Source: DASYDU01 sp050248495 (lineage in GTDB: Bacteria > Planctomycetota > Planctomycetia > Pirellulales > Lacipirellulaceae). Taken from it: a DNA stretch of 64,000 nucleotides. The position numbers and the translations under genes are program-made. Positions 8,670 to 16,570 of this stretch are shown here, one piece after another (the stretch's first letter is position 1; each line of letters opens with the position of its first letter). Below the pieces are notes generated by a model that saw only the letters and a program-made list of their open reading frames with translations, did not search any database and was not told the DNA's origin. The stretch lies in NCBI GenBank assembly GCA_050248495.1, contig JBFWSG010000020.1:30134-94133 (forward strand), written 5' to 3'.

Positions 8670-10511
8670 TTAGATTGGCAAATGCTGCCGGCGACTGCTT
8701 CTGAAACCGGCTAGACAAGCCGACGCAACGGCGAGCAGAGCCCCTAGCGTCGGCTCGGGTACTGCCGCGACGTCGAGCGCCCCGGCTCCCAACCCCGTCG
8801 CCTTCTTGCCGAAATTCGTCTTCCAGGCGTCGAAGTCGGCTGCGTCGATCACCCCGGCGCTCGCGCCCGTGTTGTTGCCGTTGGCCCGCAGATCGGTCGT
8901 CGATCCGAGCGTATCGCGCCAGATCGAATAGTCGGCGGCGTTGACAATCCCATCGAAGTTGTAATCGCCCGTGAGTTGAAACGCGCTCAGCACGATCCGC
9001 TTCGGGTCGAACGCACTTCCCGTTCCATAGTTCACCACGAACGAACCGCTCGTCGCGCCGCCGGTGATCTGCAGCCGCTGACCGTTGGCCACGTTGTCGA
9101 ACGCCCCGCTGATCGACGCGGCGTTGAGCACGGTGAATGTCTGATTCGGCATCGGCACGAATCCGGCGACCTGCTGAATTTCCAGCAGGCCGTCGACCGC
9201 GGCGGTGCCCCCCACGTTCACGACATCGTAGCTCGTGTTGGGTGTCGGCCCGCCGATGCCCACGCGCAGCGTTCCGCTCCCTTGCTGCGTGTAATTGTTA
9301 TCAATCGTCACGGTGCTGATCAGCCCGCGCGCTTCGAGCAAGCCGGCGGCATTCACCAGGCTCCCATGATACGCGCCCAGCTGCAGCGTCCCGCTGGTCC
9401 AGCCGAATTGCCCGCCCGCGCCCTGAAAGCGAATCTCGCCCGCCAACAACGTGCCGCCCGCCAGCCGCGCCTGCCCCATCGGAAACACGGTGATGTCGGA
9501 CGTGACGGTCACCGATCCGCCCGCCATCACGTCGAGCGTACCCGCGCCCCCGGGCACCCCGGCTCCGGAATCTCCGCCCACCGACAAGCGGCCGTTCACA
9601 TTCCACGTCGACCCCGCGCCGGAAACGCTCGCCGTGCCTTCGCCGCCTGCGAGCCGCGCGATGTAGCTGTTGCCGCTCACAACATCGCCGCCCACCTGCA
9701 CGAGCATCGAGCCGTCGCCCGCGCTGCCGACCACGAGCGACCCCGTAGCCGTCAAGCTCGATCCTTCGCCGTTGACGATCGCCGTACCCGTCGAACCGGT
9801 CAAGGAGCCGAGCGTGGCCGAGCCGCTAGTCACGTCACCGCCCGTCTGAATGGCGACAAATCCGCCGCCCTGCCGCCCCACGATCAATTCACCGGCCGTG
9901 TTCCAAGTCGAGCCGTTGTCCTGCACCGTCGCGGTGCCGCCGGAGCCCGTCGCGTGGCCCAACGTGATGCTCCCTTGCGTCACGTCCGCCCCGTTGCGGA
10001 TGAACATCGATCCGACGCCGGCTTCGCCCACCCGCTGGCTGCCGGTGCCGATCCATTGCATGGCGTCCACCGTGGCGACGCCGCTGCTGCCGGCGACCAG
10101 GCCGAGGCTGCTGGCATCGGTGTGCAGCACGCTCGCCGCCGGCCCGTTCAATATCACATCCCCCAAGTCGCCGCTCAACACGCCCGCCACGAACCCGGGG
10201 CTCGCGACGCCGGCGCTGGTGAGCGTGTAGTCACCGACGTTCAGTTGCAGCGTATCCTTCCGCGCCAAGAGGCGGCTGTTCTGCCCCGCAACGCCAGTCA
10301 CCACGTAGCGATTCGCGGCCGCCACGCCGAGATTGAAATTCACCGTGTCCGCCGCCCCGCCCGGACCAGCCGGCGCCGCCGGCAGCCAATTCGCGGCCGT
10401 CCCGAACGCGCCGCCCGCCGTCTTCTGCCAGAAATAGTCCACCGCCGCCGCCGGCCGCGCCGCGACCAACAGCAGACCCATCACAGCAGGTGCGCATCGT
10501 GAGAAGTACAT
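8670..10511 (-). CDS. PEP-CTERM protein with beta-strand repeats and dockerin-like repeat
   Basis: This 613-residue exported protein begins with a signal peptide (about residues 1-23). Its middle (about 100-330) consists of glycine- and serine-rich repeats around VVGSAGDGSMLVQVGGDV, similar to autotransporter-associated beta-strand repeats and likely to form a beta-helix. A dockerin-like pair follows, GDYNFDGIVNAADYSIW and AGVIDAADFDAWKTNFG, which are calcium-binding loops. The end has the PEP-CTERM sorting signal: VPEP, a hydrophobic stretch and an arginine-rich tail (FRSSRR). Exosortase is expected to process it. No exosortase gene is in the window. A large antisense frame (8976-10502) is a codon shadow. 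Confidence 0.85.
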   Translation of the reverse strand: MYFSRCAPAVMGLLLVAARPAAAVDYFWQKTAGGAFGTAANWLPAAPAGPGGAADTVNFNLGVAAANRYVVTGVAGQNSRLLARKDTLQLNVGDYTLTSAGVASPGFVAGVLSGDLGDVILNGPAASVLHTDASSLGLVAGSSGVATVDAMQWIGTGSQRVGEAGVGSMFIRNGADVTQGSITLGHATGSGGTATVQDNGSTWNTAGELIVGRQGGGFVAIQTGGDVTSGSATLGSLTGSTGTAIVNGEGSSLTATGSLVVGSAGDGSMLVQVGGDVVSGNSYIARLAGGEGTASVSGAGSTWNVNGRLSVGGDSGAGVPGGAGTLDVMAGGSVTVTSDITVFPMGQARLAGGTLLAGEIRFQGAGGQFGWTSGTLQLGAYHGSLVNAAGLLEARGLISTVTIDNNYTQQGSGTLRVGIGGPTPNTSYDVVNVGGTAAVDGLLEIQQVAGFVPMPNQTFTVLNAASISGAFDNVANGQRLQITGGATSGSFVVNYGTGSAFDPKRIVLSAFQLTGDYNFDGIVNAADYSIWRDTLGSTTDLRANGNNTGASAGVIDAADFDAWKTNFGKKATGLGAGALDVAAVPEPTLGALLAVASACLAGFRSSRRQHLPI

Positions 10512-10584
10512 GGCTAGTTCCCTTCGCGCTTCGTCAAACCCTGAATATAGGCCAGCGCTTGGAGAACTGCCAAGAAAAAAGGGC

Positions 10585-10848
10585 CTATCGAGCGCGGAAG
10601 CGGCAACGTCGCCACAAAACGAGCCCCGCCGTCGCCCCCGCCAGCAGCGACAAACCGGTCGCCGGCTCGGGCACCGCGGACACCATCGCCCCCGCCCCGT
10701 TCAAAACGGACCCACTCGATATGGACCCGAAGTGCGACTTCCACAGATTGAACTGCCCCGCTCCGATCACGACGCCTGCCGTGTCGTTCGGCAGCGTCCC
10801 GGCCGGCGCGCCGATCTCCCGACGCGCCATTGACAACACCGTCAACAA
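10585..10848 (-). pseudogene. Remnant of a dockerin/PEP-CTERM gene, 5' part lost
   Basis: Read on the minus strand, the sequence encodes GAPAGTLPNDTAG, GAGQFNLWKSHFG and the PEP-CTERM tail VPEPATGLSLLAGATAG followed by WRRCRFR. These are the last half-dockerin and the sorting signal of a PEP-CTERM protein. The first dockerin loop appears deleted: a GVV-like codon run is joined directly to a TGGCGCG (normally WR) segment. No signal peptide or body exists upstream; the next bases are the promoter of the adjacent operon. It therefore looks like a degraded copy, not a functional small gene. Confidence 0.6.
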
Positions 10849-10869
10849 TCGTTACTTTGCAATACAGAG
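10830..10869 (+). promoter_or_regulatory. Promoter with palindromic operator (copy 1)
   Basis: TTGACA (10830-10835), a 17-base spacer and TACTTT (10853-10858) form a promoter. CTTTGCAATACAGAG (10855-10869), an interrupted palindrome with arms CTTTG/CAAAG (one mismatch), overlaps the -10 box. The same element, as a perfect-arm copy, is at 11975-11989. A repressor bound here would block initiation; the winged-helix protein encoded in the operon is the obvious candidate. Confidence 0.6.
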
Positions 10870-10910
10870 CTAACCGCCGCGGACAATTTCGCAGCTCACG
10901 GAACGATTCA

Positions 10911-11528
10911 ATGGAAATCCGTCAAGCGATTGCCCAGGTCTCCGAAATCCGCGCTCAGCTCGCGCGAACCGAACTCTTCCGCGGCTATCGCTCCGCGACG
11001 ATCGCCTTGACCGGGCTGCTTGGTCTCGCGGCCGCCGTCGCCCAGGCGGACTGGCTGCCGCAACCGACCGAACAGTTGACAACCTACTTGGCGCTCTGGG
11101 TCGGCGTCGCCATGCTCAACGTGCTCGTTATCGGACTCCAGATCTGGACGCGAGCCCGCCGAACGACGCTGACCCTTGCGCGCCAAACGACCGTCTTTGC
11201 CGTCGGACAGTTCCTGCCCGCGCTCTTGGCCGGCGGCCTCGTTACGCTGGTCATCGCCGCGCGGACTCCGGAGTCGGCCTGGATGCTGCCCGGCCTGTGG
11301 GCGATCCTGTTCAGCCAAGGTGTCTTTGCCTCCTGTCGATTGTTGCCGCGCGCCGTGTTCACTGTCGGTGCGTGGTACCTCGTCTGCGGCGTGCTGGCCC
11401 TCACCTGGGGACAGGGCGCCGACGCGCTCTCGCCCTGGAGCATGGGGATCACGTTCGGCGGCGGGCAACTCCTCACGGCCGCCATCCTGTATTTCACCCT
11501 CGAACGCACCGACGAGCGATTGGACTGA
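10911..11528 (+). CDS. Multi-pass membrane protein of unknown function, in operon with a winged-helix regulator
   Basis: A 205-residue protein with a short basic N-terminal helix (about residues 1-24) and five or six hydrophobic segments: about 25-45, 55-80, 95-120, 130-150, 155-170 and 180-195. I do not recognise the family. The gene begins 42 bases after the operator copy 1 and ends only five bases before the winged-helix regulator gene, so the two form an operon. Small membrane proteins next to this type of regulator are common in planctomycetes and other phyla. No catalytic motif was seen. Confidence 0.75.
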   Translation: MEIRQAIAQVSEIRAQLARTELFRGYRSATIALTGLLGLAAAVAQADWLPQPTEQLTTYLALWVGVAMLNVLVIGLQIWTRARRTTLTLARQTTVFAVGQFLPALLAGGLVTLVIAARTPESAWMLPGLWAILFSQGVFASCRLLPRAVFTVGAWYLVCGVLALTWGQGADALSPWSMGITFGGGQLLTAAILYFTLERTDERLD

Positions 11529-11533
11529 TCGCC

Positions 11534-11932
11534 ATGCCGCCGCGCCGTAAACCCAAATCGACCGACGACGGCCGCTTCGCCTACGACGGCCTCGACCGCG
11601 CGATCCACGAAAAGGCCCGCCTCGGCATCCTCACATCCCTCGTGGCCCATCCCGCAGGCCTCTTGTTCAACGACCTGAAGGAGCTCTGCTCTTTGACCGA
11701 CGGCAACCTCAACCGGCACCTGGCCGTGCTCGAAGAGGCGCGGCTCGTGGTCACCAATCGCTCGGCCAAGGTCGGCCGGCCGCAAACGAGCGTGGCGATG
11801 ACCGCCGAGGGCCGCCGGCGCTTTCAGCAATATCTGGGCGTGCTCGAGCAAGTGCTCACGGACGCCGCCGCGCGCGAGCCGCAGGCTTCGACCGCGCGCC
11901 GCAAAACTTCTCCAGGTTGGTCACCCGCGTAG
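11534..11932 (+). CDS. Winged-helix transcriptional regulator (ArsR/HTH_34-like)
   Basis: This 132-residue protein has a winged helix in residues 16-100: the helices DRAIHEKARLGILTSLV and LLFNDLKELCSLTDGNLNRHL (recognition helix in the latter) followed by the wing KVGRPQTSVAMTAEGRRRF. It resembles the single-domain regulators that recognise short interrupted palindromes. The start ATG is five bases past the stop of the membrane protein gene. The same palindrome lies at its own operon's promoter and at that of the radical SAM gene that follows, so autoregulation and control of the neighbour are likely. Confidence 0.82.
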   Translation: MPPRRKPKSTDDGRFAYDGLDRAIHEKARLGILTSLVAHPAGLLFNDLKELCSLTDGNLNRHLAVLEEARLVVTNRSAKVGRPQTSVAMTAEGRRRFQQYLGVLEQVLTDAAAREPQASTARRKTSPGWSPA

Positions 11933-11947
11933 TTTTCCCGTGAATCG

Positions 11948-11989
11948 TTGGCAGAGTCTCTGCCTGTCCATTTGCTTTGCAATACAAAG
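11948..11989 (+). promoter_or_regulatory. Promoter with palindromic operator (copy 2)
   Basis: TTGGCA (11948-11953) lies upstream of CTTTGCAATACAAAG (11975-11989), whose arms CTTTG/CAAAG are perfect. The -10 box (TTTGCT at 11971 or TGCTTT at 11973) overlaps the operator. The arrangement repeats that at 10830-10869 and controls the radical SAM gene at 12004. Confidence 0.58.
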
Positions 11990-12003
11990 CTAACGGAGTC
12001 GCC

Positions 12004-13530
12004 ATGAACGCTGCTCGAAATCGCTGGTGCCCCCGTCCGATGCGTGTCGCCCCGCCACTCGATCCCACTCGACGCACCGGTCCGCCGCGCGACCTTCACG
12101 CGCTGCTCATCAATCCCTTCTACCCGAAGGATCCCCACGCCAGCTTCGGCAAACACGTACTCACTCCAACCCTCGCCCTCACCAGCATCGCCGGTGCATC
12201 ACCTCCCGAATGGACGGTCGAGTATTGGGATGAAAACCTGCTGCAAGGCCCGCCTCCTCACGAACCCTTTCCACAGGTCGTCGGCATCAGCGTCCACCTC
12301 ACGTTCGCCAACCGCGCCTACGAACTCGCCCGCTGGTACCGCGAGCGCGGTGCGAAGGTCGTCCTCGGCGGCTTGCACGTCCTCTCCTGCCCGGAAGAAG
12401 CCGCGCCGCACGCCGACGCACTGGCAATCGGCGACGGCGTGCAAACCTGGCCGCAGATCCTCCGCGACGTCGCCGCCGGCAACTTGCTGCCCCGGTATCA
12501 TTCCGACTATCGCCGTCCCTATCGTGACGACCCCGCGCCGCGACGCGAACTCCTGCCGCGGCATAGCTTCCTCACCACGTCGAGCCTGATCGCCACCCGC
12601 GGCTGCCACAACCGCTGCGGCTTCTGCTATCTCGCCACCAAGGGCCTCCACATGCCATACCTCTGCCGCGACGTCGAGCAGATCGTTGCCGAATTCGCGG
12701 CCGACGGCCAACCCTACGGCGTCTTCGTCGACAACAACCTCGGCTCGCGGCCCGAATACCTCCGCCAGCTCTGCCGAGCGTTGCGGCCATTGGAAAAAAT
12801 CTGGAGCGCTGCTGTCTCGATCGACGTCACCGACGATCCCGACACCGTTCGCGAGATGGCGCTCGCCGGTTGCACGGGCGTCTTTGTCGGCTTCGAATCG
12901 CTGCGAAACGAAAACATTGTCGCCGCCCACAAGAAGAGCCCGCGCACCGAAGACTACGCGCGCCGCGTCGAAATCTTCCACCGCAACGGCATCCAGGTGA
13001 ACGGCAGCTTCGTCCTCGGCTTCGACGACGACCGGCCCGATGTGTTCCAAACCACCGTCGACTGGATCGAAGAGCAGCGGCTCGAATGCGCCACCTTTCA
13101 CATCCTCACGCCCTACCCCGGCACGCCGCTGTTCGACGAAATGGAGCGCGCGGGTCGACTGCTCCACAAGAATTGGGACGCCTACGACACCGCCCACGTC
13201 GTGTTCCAGCCGAAACAGATGACGCCCGCAGAACTCGCCGCAGGCTACGCCTGGTGCTACCGCCGGCTATTCTCCCATCGCTCGATCTGGCGCCGCCGCC
13301 CGCGCGACTGGCACAGCGTGCCCCCCTATCTCGCCATGTCCTATCTCTACAAGCGCTCCAACTGGTTCTGGTACTTCCTGATCCGCCACCGCCTCACTCA
13401 CTTCGTCTGGCGTCCGCTGGTCGAGATCACTCGCCTCCGCCACCTCCACTTCCGCCGCCGACTGTTGGCCTCGAACAACTTCGCCCTCGCGCCAGCACTT
13501 AAGTCCGCCATCATCTCGGCCGGCGTTTGA
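12004..13530 (+). CDS. B12-binding domain radical SAM protein
   Basis: The 508-residue protein has two parts. An N-terminal cobalamin-binding-like Rossmann domain (about residues 25-180; LLINPFYPKDP, PQVVGISVHLTFANRAYEL, KVVLGGLHVLSCPEEA) precedes a radical SAM barrel with the iron-sulfur motif CHNRCGFCY (C-x3-C-x2-C, about residues 201-209). GCTGVFVGFESL and VNGSFVLGFDDDRPDVF belong to the barrel. Such enzymes catalyse methylations or rearrangements in lipid, pigment or secondary metabolism. The C-terminus is rich in basic and aromatic residues. Start ATG 12004 follows GGAGTCGCC; an earlier in-frame ATG (11977) falls inside the operator. The product is not known. Confidence 0.85.
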   Translation: MNAARNRWCPRPMRVAPPLDPTRRTGPPRDLHALLINPFYPKDPHASFGKHVLTPTLALTSIAGASPPEWTVEYWDENLLQGPPPHEPFPQVVGISVHLTFANRAYELARWYRERGAKVVLGGLHVLSCPEEAAPHADALAIGDGVQTWPQILRDVAAGNLLPRYHSDYRRPYRDDPAPRRELLPRHSFLTTSSLIATRGCHNRCGFCYLATKGLHMPYLCRDVEQIVAEFAADGQPYGVFVDNNLGSRPEYLRQLCRALRPLEKIWSAAVSIDVTDDPDTVREMALAGCTGVFVGFESLRNENIVAAHKKSPRTEDYARRVEIFHRNGIQVNGSFVLGFDDDRPDVFQTTVDWIEEQRLECATFHILTPYPGTPLFDEMERAGRLLHKNWDAYDTAHVVFQPKQMTPAELAAGYAWCYRRLFSHRSIWRRRPRDWHSVPPYLAMSYLYKRSNWFWYFLIRHRLTHFVWRPLVEITRLRHLHFRRRLLASNNFALAPALKSAIISAGV

Positions 13531-13681
13531 ACGACCCACGCACGCGGCTCACCGCCAACTTGCCTTTCATTCCGCTCTCCCGCCAACTCCTCCGCTTGCC
13601 ATTCGGCCCCGAGCTCATGGCCGAGGGGCGGATTAGCTCACCGGCAAACCCCACCCCCGCCCGGTGGCCGAAAATCGGTAA

Positions 13682-13709
13682 TTGAACGTTCGTACACATC
13701 TGCTATACT
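13682..13709 (+). promoter_or_regulatory. Sigma-70-like promoter before the candidate non-coding RNA
   Basis: TTGAAC (13682-13687), a 16-base spacer and TATACT (13704-13709) form a good promoter. No convincing ORF starts within 600 bases downstream, but a Rho-independent terminator does follow at 13940-13961. Confidence 0.6.
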
Positions 13710-13715
13710 CACCCC

Positions 13716-13961
13716 AGTCGTCTGTCACGAGCCCTCTGGCTGCCGTTGATCAACACCCGGCGGCGTGCACACCGTCTCGGGAAAATGGTTTCCCACGCGG
13801 GATTTCCCGGGGCCCTCCCGGAAAATCGCGTCGCGCCCATGGGCCTCGAGGGGCCTGATTCCGGTAAGTGACAAGGGACCGAGAAAGCGTCGCCGGTGCG
13901 GCACCACGCGCACCCCGCCAGCGCCCCCGGTCCACCGACGTAGGAAGCTTCCTACTTTTTT
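13716..13961 (+). ncRNA. Candidate structured non-coding RNA, about 245 nt
   Basis: The stretch lies between a consensus promoter and a terminator and contains no credible gene. Several stems are visible: TCTCGG with CCGAGA far apart, GGGAAA-n4-TTTCCC, TTTCC(C)GGG with CCCGGAAA, and GGTGCG with CGCACC. The sequence is GC-rich and has a palindrome GTTGATCAAC. I found no tmRNA, RNase P or SRP signature by eye. A 6S-like long hairpin is conceivable, since distant CTCGG/CCGAG helices occur in 6S RNA, but this is not shown. Boundaries are from the promoter (+7 from -10) and the T-run. Confidence 0.5.
13940..13961 (+). terminator. Rho-independent terminator
   Basis: A perfect 16-base palindrome GTAGGAAGCTTCCTAC (13940-13955) is followed by TTTTTT and closes the candidate non-coding RNA. 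Confidence 0.75.
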
Positions 13962-14375
13962 CAACGCACTATTCAACCGACGGACTGGTCGCTTAAGCGA
14001 CCAGTACTCGCCCACTCGACCAGGCGAGTCTCGCTTCAGCGAGCGGGAGAATCCAGAATCCAATCCACTACCCCGTACCGAATACCCAGTACTCCATAAA
14101 ACCCACACCTCACAACCGAAAACCAAAGACGCATGGGCCTACCAACGCCCCAGCCCGCGCTCCCCTGCGCCTGCCCTCCCTTTGCGTCTTTGCGTCTTTG
14201 CGTCTTTGCGCGCAATCTCAGCCCGCCGCCCCCACCCCAAAAAACCCCTGACATCTTCGAAGGCGTCACCAAAACAATCACCGTCCGTCGCTACCTTCTC
14301 CCCAACCACCCCGCCCAAGTAAAATCTTCATCTAGCCTACCTGCGGTCTTCACAATCCTTGCGCCCAATGTCCTC
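13962..14375. other. Intergenic stretch with hairpins and tandem octamers
   Basis: No gene is supported here. A perfect 22-base palindrome (13984-14005, core GGTCGCTTAAGCGACC) is followed by CTCGCTTCAGCGAG at about 14030, a hairpin type that also occurs at about 47007 (CTCGCTGAAGCGAG). At 14180-14212 there are four tandem units of an octamer, TTTGCGTC, the last imperfect. No promoter stood out immediately before the phosphatase gene. Confidence 0.6.
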
Positions 14376-15656
14376 ATGACTACCATCCATCGCCGCAGTT
14401 TTCTGCAGTCGTCGCTCAGCGCGGCAGCCGCCCTGTCGCTCAGCAAATTGCCCTGCTCGTCCGCCATCGGCGACGAGCCCGCCGCGCAGCAGCTCTTTGG
14501 CTCGCACGGTTACGAACCGAACACACTCTTCCTCACCTGGCAACGCGACCCCACGACGACGATGACCGTCCAATGGCTCGCCCCGGAATCGGATCCGAGC
14601 CAGCTGGTCCACTGCAAATCGGTCGCAAACGGTGCCGCGAAGATTAGCGGCACATCGACCATCAAGCCCTATCCCAACACGACGCTCAAAGTCCATCGCT
14701 GCGAGCTGACGGGCCTCGAACCGGACGGCGAATACGAATTTCAACTCGGCTCCGCCTCGCCGACGTATCGCTTCCGCACGATGCCGGCCAAGGCCAACAA
14801 CACGATCCAATTCGTCAGCGGCGGCGATAGCGGCATCGACGAGCACGCCATCAAGACGAACGGCCTCGCCGCCCTGCAGGATCCCCGCTTCGTACTGATC
14901 GCCGGCGACCTGGCCTACGACAACGGCGAATCGCCCGAAACGTTCACCTCCTTCCTGCAAAACTACCATGCCGAGCTCGTCGACTCCGACGGGCGGTTGA
15001 TCCCGATGCTCTCCTGCATCGGCAATCACGAAGTCGTCGATGGATACAACGGCAAGCGCAGCGACAGCCCGCAGTATCTCGCGCTCTTCGACGGCCTGTT
15101 CGCTGACCGCACGTTCAATGTCCTCGACTTCGGCGACTACCTGAGCCTTGTGCTCCTCGATACGAACCACATCGCACCCGTCGCCGGCGAGCAGACGTCT
15201 TGGCTGGAACAGACCCTCGCCGATCGGCAGGATCGCCCCCATTTGATCGTCGCCAATCACGTGCCTGCCTATCCGTCCCATCGCGAACCGTGGGGACCAG
15301 ACGGCGAGCCGGGCACGGGCGCCGACCAGCGCAAGCACTGGAGCCCGCTCTTCGAGAAGTACAAAGTCGACGTCGTGCTCGAGCACCACGATCACACGTT
15401 CAAGCGGACGCATCCGCTCGTGGACGGACACCACGACAAGCACGGAGTGATCTACCTCGGCGACGGCTCGTGGGGCAAGCTCCGCACACCTCACACGCCC
15501 GAAGAACGTCCCTACCTTGCGGCGGTCGACGAAGCGTATCACCTCGCCGTCCACCGCCTCGAAGGCGAGCAGGCGCAGCACGTCGCGCTGGAAGATTCCG
15601 GCAAGGTGGCCGACGTTTGCGTCACCACCAGCAAACGCCCCGCCCTGCGTGGCTAG
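14376..15656 (+). CDS. Tat-exported metallophosphatase, purple acid phosphatase-like
   Basis: The 426-residue protein begins with a twin-arginine signal (HRRSFLQSSLSAAAALSLS, about residues 5-23). A fibronectin-like N-terminal domain (LTWQRDPTTTMTVQWLAP to FQLGSASPTYRF) is followed by the calcineurin-like phosphoesterase core with metal ligands in GGDSGID, GDLAYDNGE, GNHE, ANHVPAYPSH and LEHHDHTFKR. It should hydrolyse phosphate esters outside the cytoplasm after folding with its metals inside. The in-frame upstream extension to 14133 covers repeat sequence, so the start at 14376 was preferred. Confidence 0.88.
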   Translation: MTTIHRRSFLQSSLSAAAALSLSKLPCSSAIGDEPAAQQLFGSHGYEPNTLFLTWQRDPTTTMTVQWLAPESDPSQLVHCKSVANGAAKISGTSTIKPYPNTTLKVHRCELTGLEPDGEYEFQLGSASPTYRFRTMPAKANNTIQFVSGGDSGIDEHAIKTNGLAALQDPRFVLIAGDLAYDNGESPETFTSFLQNYHAELVDSDGRLIPMLSCIGNHEVVDGYNGKRSDSPQYLALFDGLFADRTFNVLDFGDYLSLVLLDTNHIAPVAGEQTSWLEQTLADRQDRPHLIVANHVPAYPSHREPWGPDGEPGTGADQRKHWSPLFEKYKVDVVLEHHDHTFKRTHPLVDGHHDKHGVIYLGDGSWGKLRTPHTPEERPYLAAVDEAYHLAVHRLEGEQAQHVALEDSGKVADVCVTTSKRPALRG

Positions 15657-15662
15657 CCGCGA

Positions 15663-15857
15663 CTAGGCAGCCCGGCGCTGCCGCCGTGCGCTCGGCTTCG
15701 TGTCGCCAGCGATTTCGGTCGCCGGCGCCGCGTCGCTGCGGGCTTTGGCAAACTGAGTGAGTGCCGCCTCGATCTCGGCGTTCAGATCGTCGAGCTTTTG
15801 AATCAGTTCGTCGTGCCGCGAGTCGAGACGGTCCAACAATTCCTGCGAGGTGGGCAT
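15663..15857 (-). CDS. Small hypothetical helical protein
   Basis: A 64-residue protein that begins PTSQELLDRLDSRHDELIQ. The first 40 residues form an amphipathic helix or coiled coil of acidic and basic residues; the tail is rich in Ala, Arg and Lys (ARRQRRAA). I do not recognise a family with certainty, though similar short proteins are found in planctomycetes. A TTG start 12 bases upstream is also possible. It converges with the phosphatase gene, leaving six bases. It may be real, but the evidence is limited to coding character. Confidence 0.45.
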   Translation of the reverse strand: MPTSQELLDRLDSRHDELIQKLDDLNAEIEAALTQFAKARSDAAPATEIAGDTKPSARRQRRAA

Positions 15858-16115
15858 GGGGGGTTCCAACTTTGCGCCGAATTCGGGAGGTCAAAGTCTC
15901 GGCGCAGCCGGCCAAGGGTGTCGCCAATCACCATCGGCACCCTTCCCGGCAGCCGGCTACGAACTCCGCACCGTTGCCGCCCGTTGCACGCCGCCGATTG
16001 GCAAACCCTGGCGGAACGACCGATTTTGGCGCGGGGCGCGCTGTCGAACGCGTAAATTCGCGGGGCGGCGCAAAGCGGGCCCAGTTTGCCGGTTATGCCG
16101 GCCGAAACGCTGGCG

Positions 16116-16144
16116 TGGACGCCCCGCCGCGGCCGCGGTAGAAT
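16116..16144 (+). promoter_or_regulatory. Sigma-70-like promoter of rpsU
   Basis: TGGACG (16116-16121) and TAGAAT (16139-16144), separated by 17 bases, lie about 70 bases before the rpsU start; the same TAGAAT box is used upstream of rpsR and tatA. Confidence 0.5.
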
Positions 16145-16210
16145 GGCGGATTCCCGTCCGGTCAACCGAACGATCGTACCCCCTGACCCACCCAGCGAAT
16201 CGGAGCAAGC

Positions 16211-16408
16211 GTGGTCAAACTGACGTTACGCGATAAAGAATCTGCCCAGGAAGCGGTCCGCCGTTTCCGCAAACTGGTCGAACGCAGCGGCATCAAGAAG
16301 GAAATGCGGATCCGCGAATTCTACGAGAAGCCCAGCGAGACCAAGCGCCGCGCCCGCCTTCGCGCCCAGCGCCGCGCCCGCCGCGACCGCTTCATGCCGG
16401 CCCGCTAA
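16211..16408 (+). CDS. rpsU: 30S ribosomal protein bS21
   Basis: A 65-residue small-subunit protein with the family pattern: VKLTLRDKESAQEAVRRF, KLVERSGIKKEMRIREFYEKPS and an Arg/Ala-rich C-terminus (RARLRAQRRARRDR). It sits near the mRNA 3'-end binding site on the 30S. Translation starts at GTG, as the frame is blocked upstream and CGGAGC precedes it. The gene is monocistronic with its own promoter and ends before a hairpin with an A/T tract. Confidence 0.92.
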   Translation: MVKLTLRDKESAQEAVRRFRKLVERSGIKKEMRIREFYEKPSETKRRARLRAQRRARRDRFMPAR

Positions 16409-16460
16409 TCGACTGGCGAATTTCTCTCAATTTCGCCGCCCGCCTGCGCCGTGCGCCCAT

Positions 16461-16499
16461 CAAAAAAAGGGCCGGCCTTCCGGACAAAAGGCCGACCCT
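16461..16499 (-). terminator. Rho-independent terminator of the Cys-rich outer-membrane protein gene
   Basis: Arms 16468-16479 and 16488-16499 (AGGGCCGGCCTT, one mismatch that becomes a G-U pair on the minus strand) form a stem followed by a run of T on the minus strand (A-run 16462-16468). It can also serve rpsU on the plus strand less efficiently. Confidence 0.65.
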
Positions 16500-16570
16500 T
16501 TCGGAGTCGAAGCGAACGTCTTTTGGAGCGCGGCCCGTTCGCCTTGGCCGCTTGGATTACTAGCGGCTTG

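Noticed and set aside
8976..10502. 508-residue plus-strand frame opposite the large PEP-CTERM gene
   Set aside because: Codon shadow of a GC-rich gene with clear signal peptide, repeats and PEP-CTERM tail on the minus strand.
13725..14126. 133-residue minus-strand frame
   Set aside because: It covers the candidate RNA, its terminator and palindromes; the sequence is Arg/Gly-rich with no ribosome-binding site or recognised domain. Likely a shadow of the structured region.
14337..15581. 414-residue minus-strand frame opposite the phosphatase
   Set aside because: The plus strand has a Tat signal and all metal-ligand motifs; the minus frame is Val/Arg/Glu-rich shadow.
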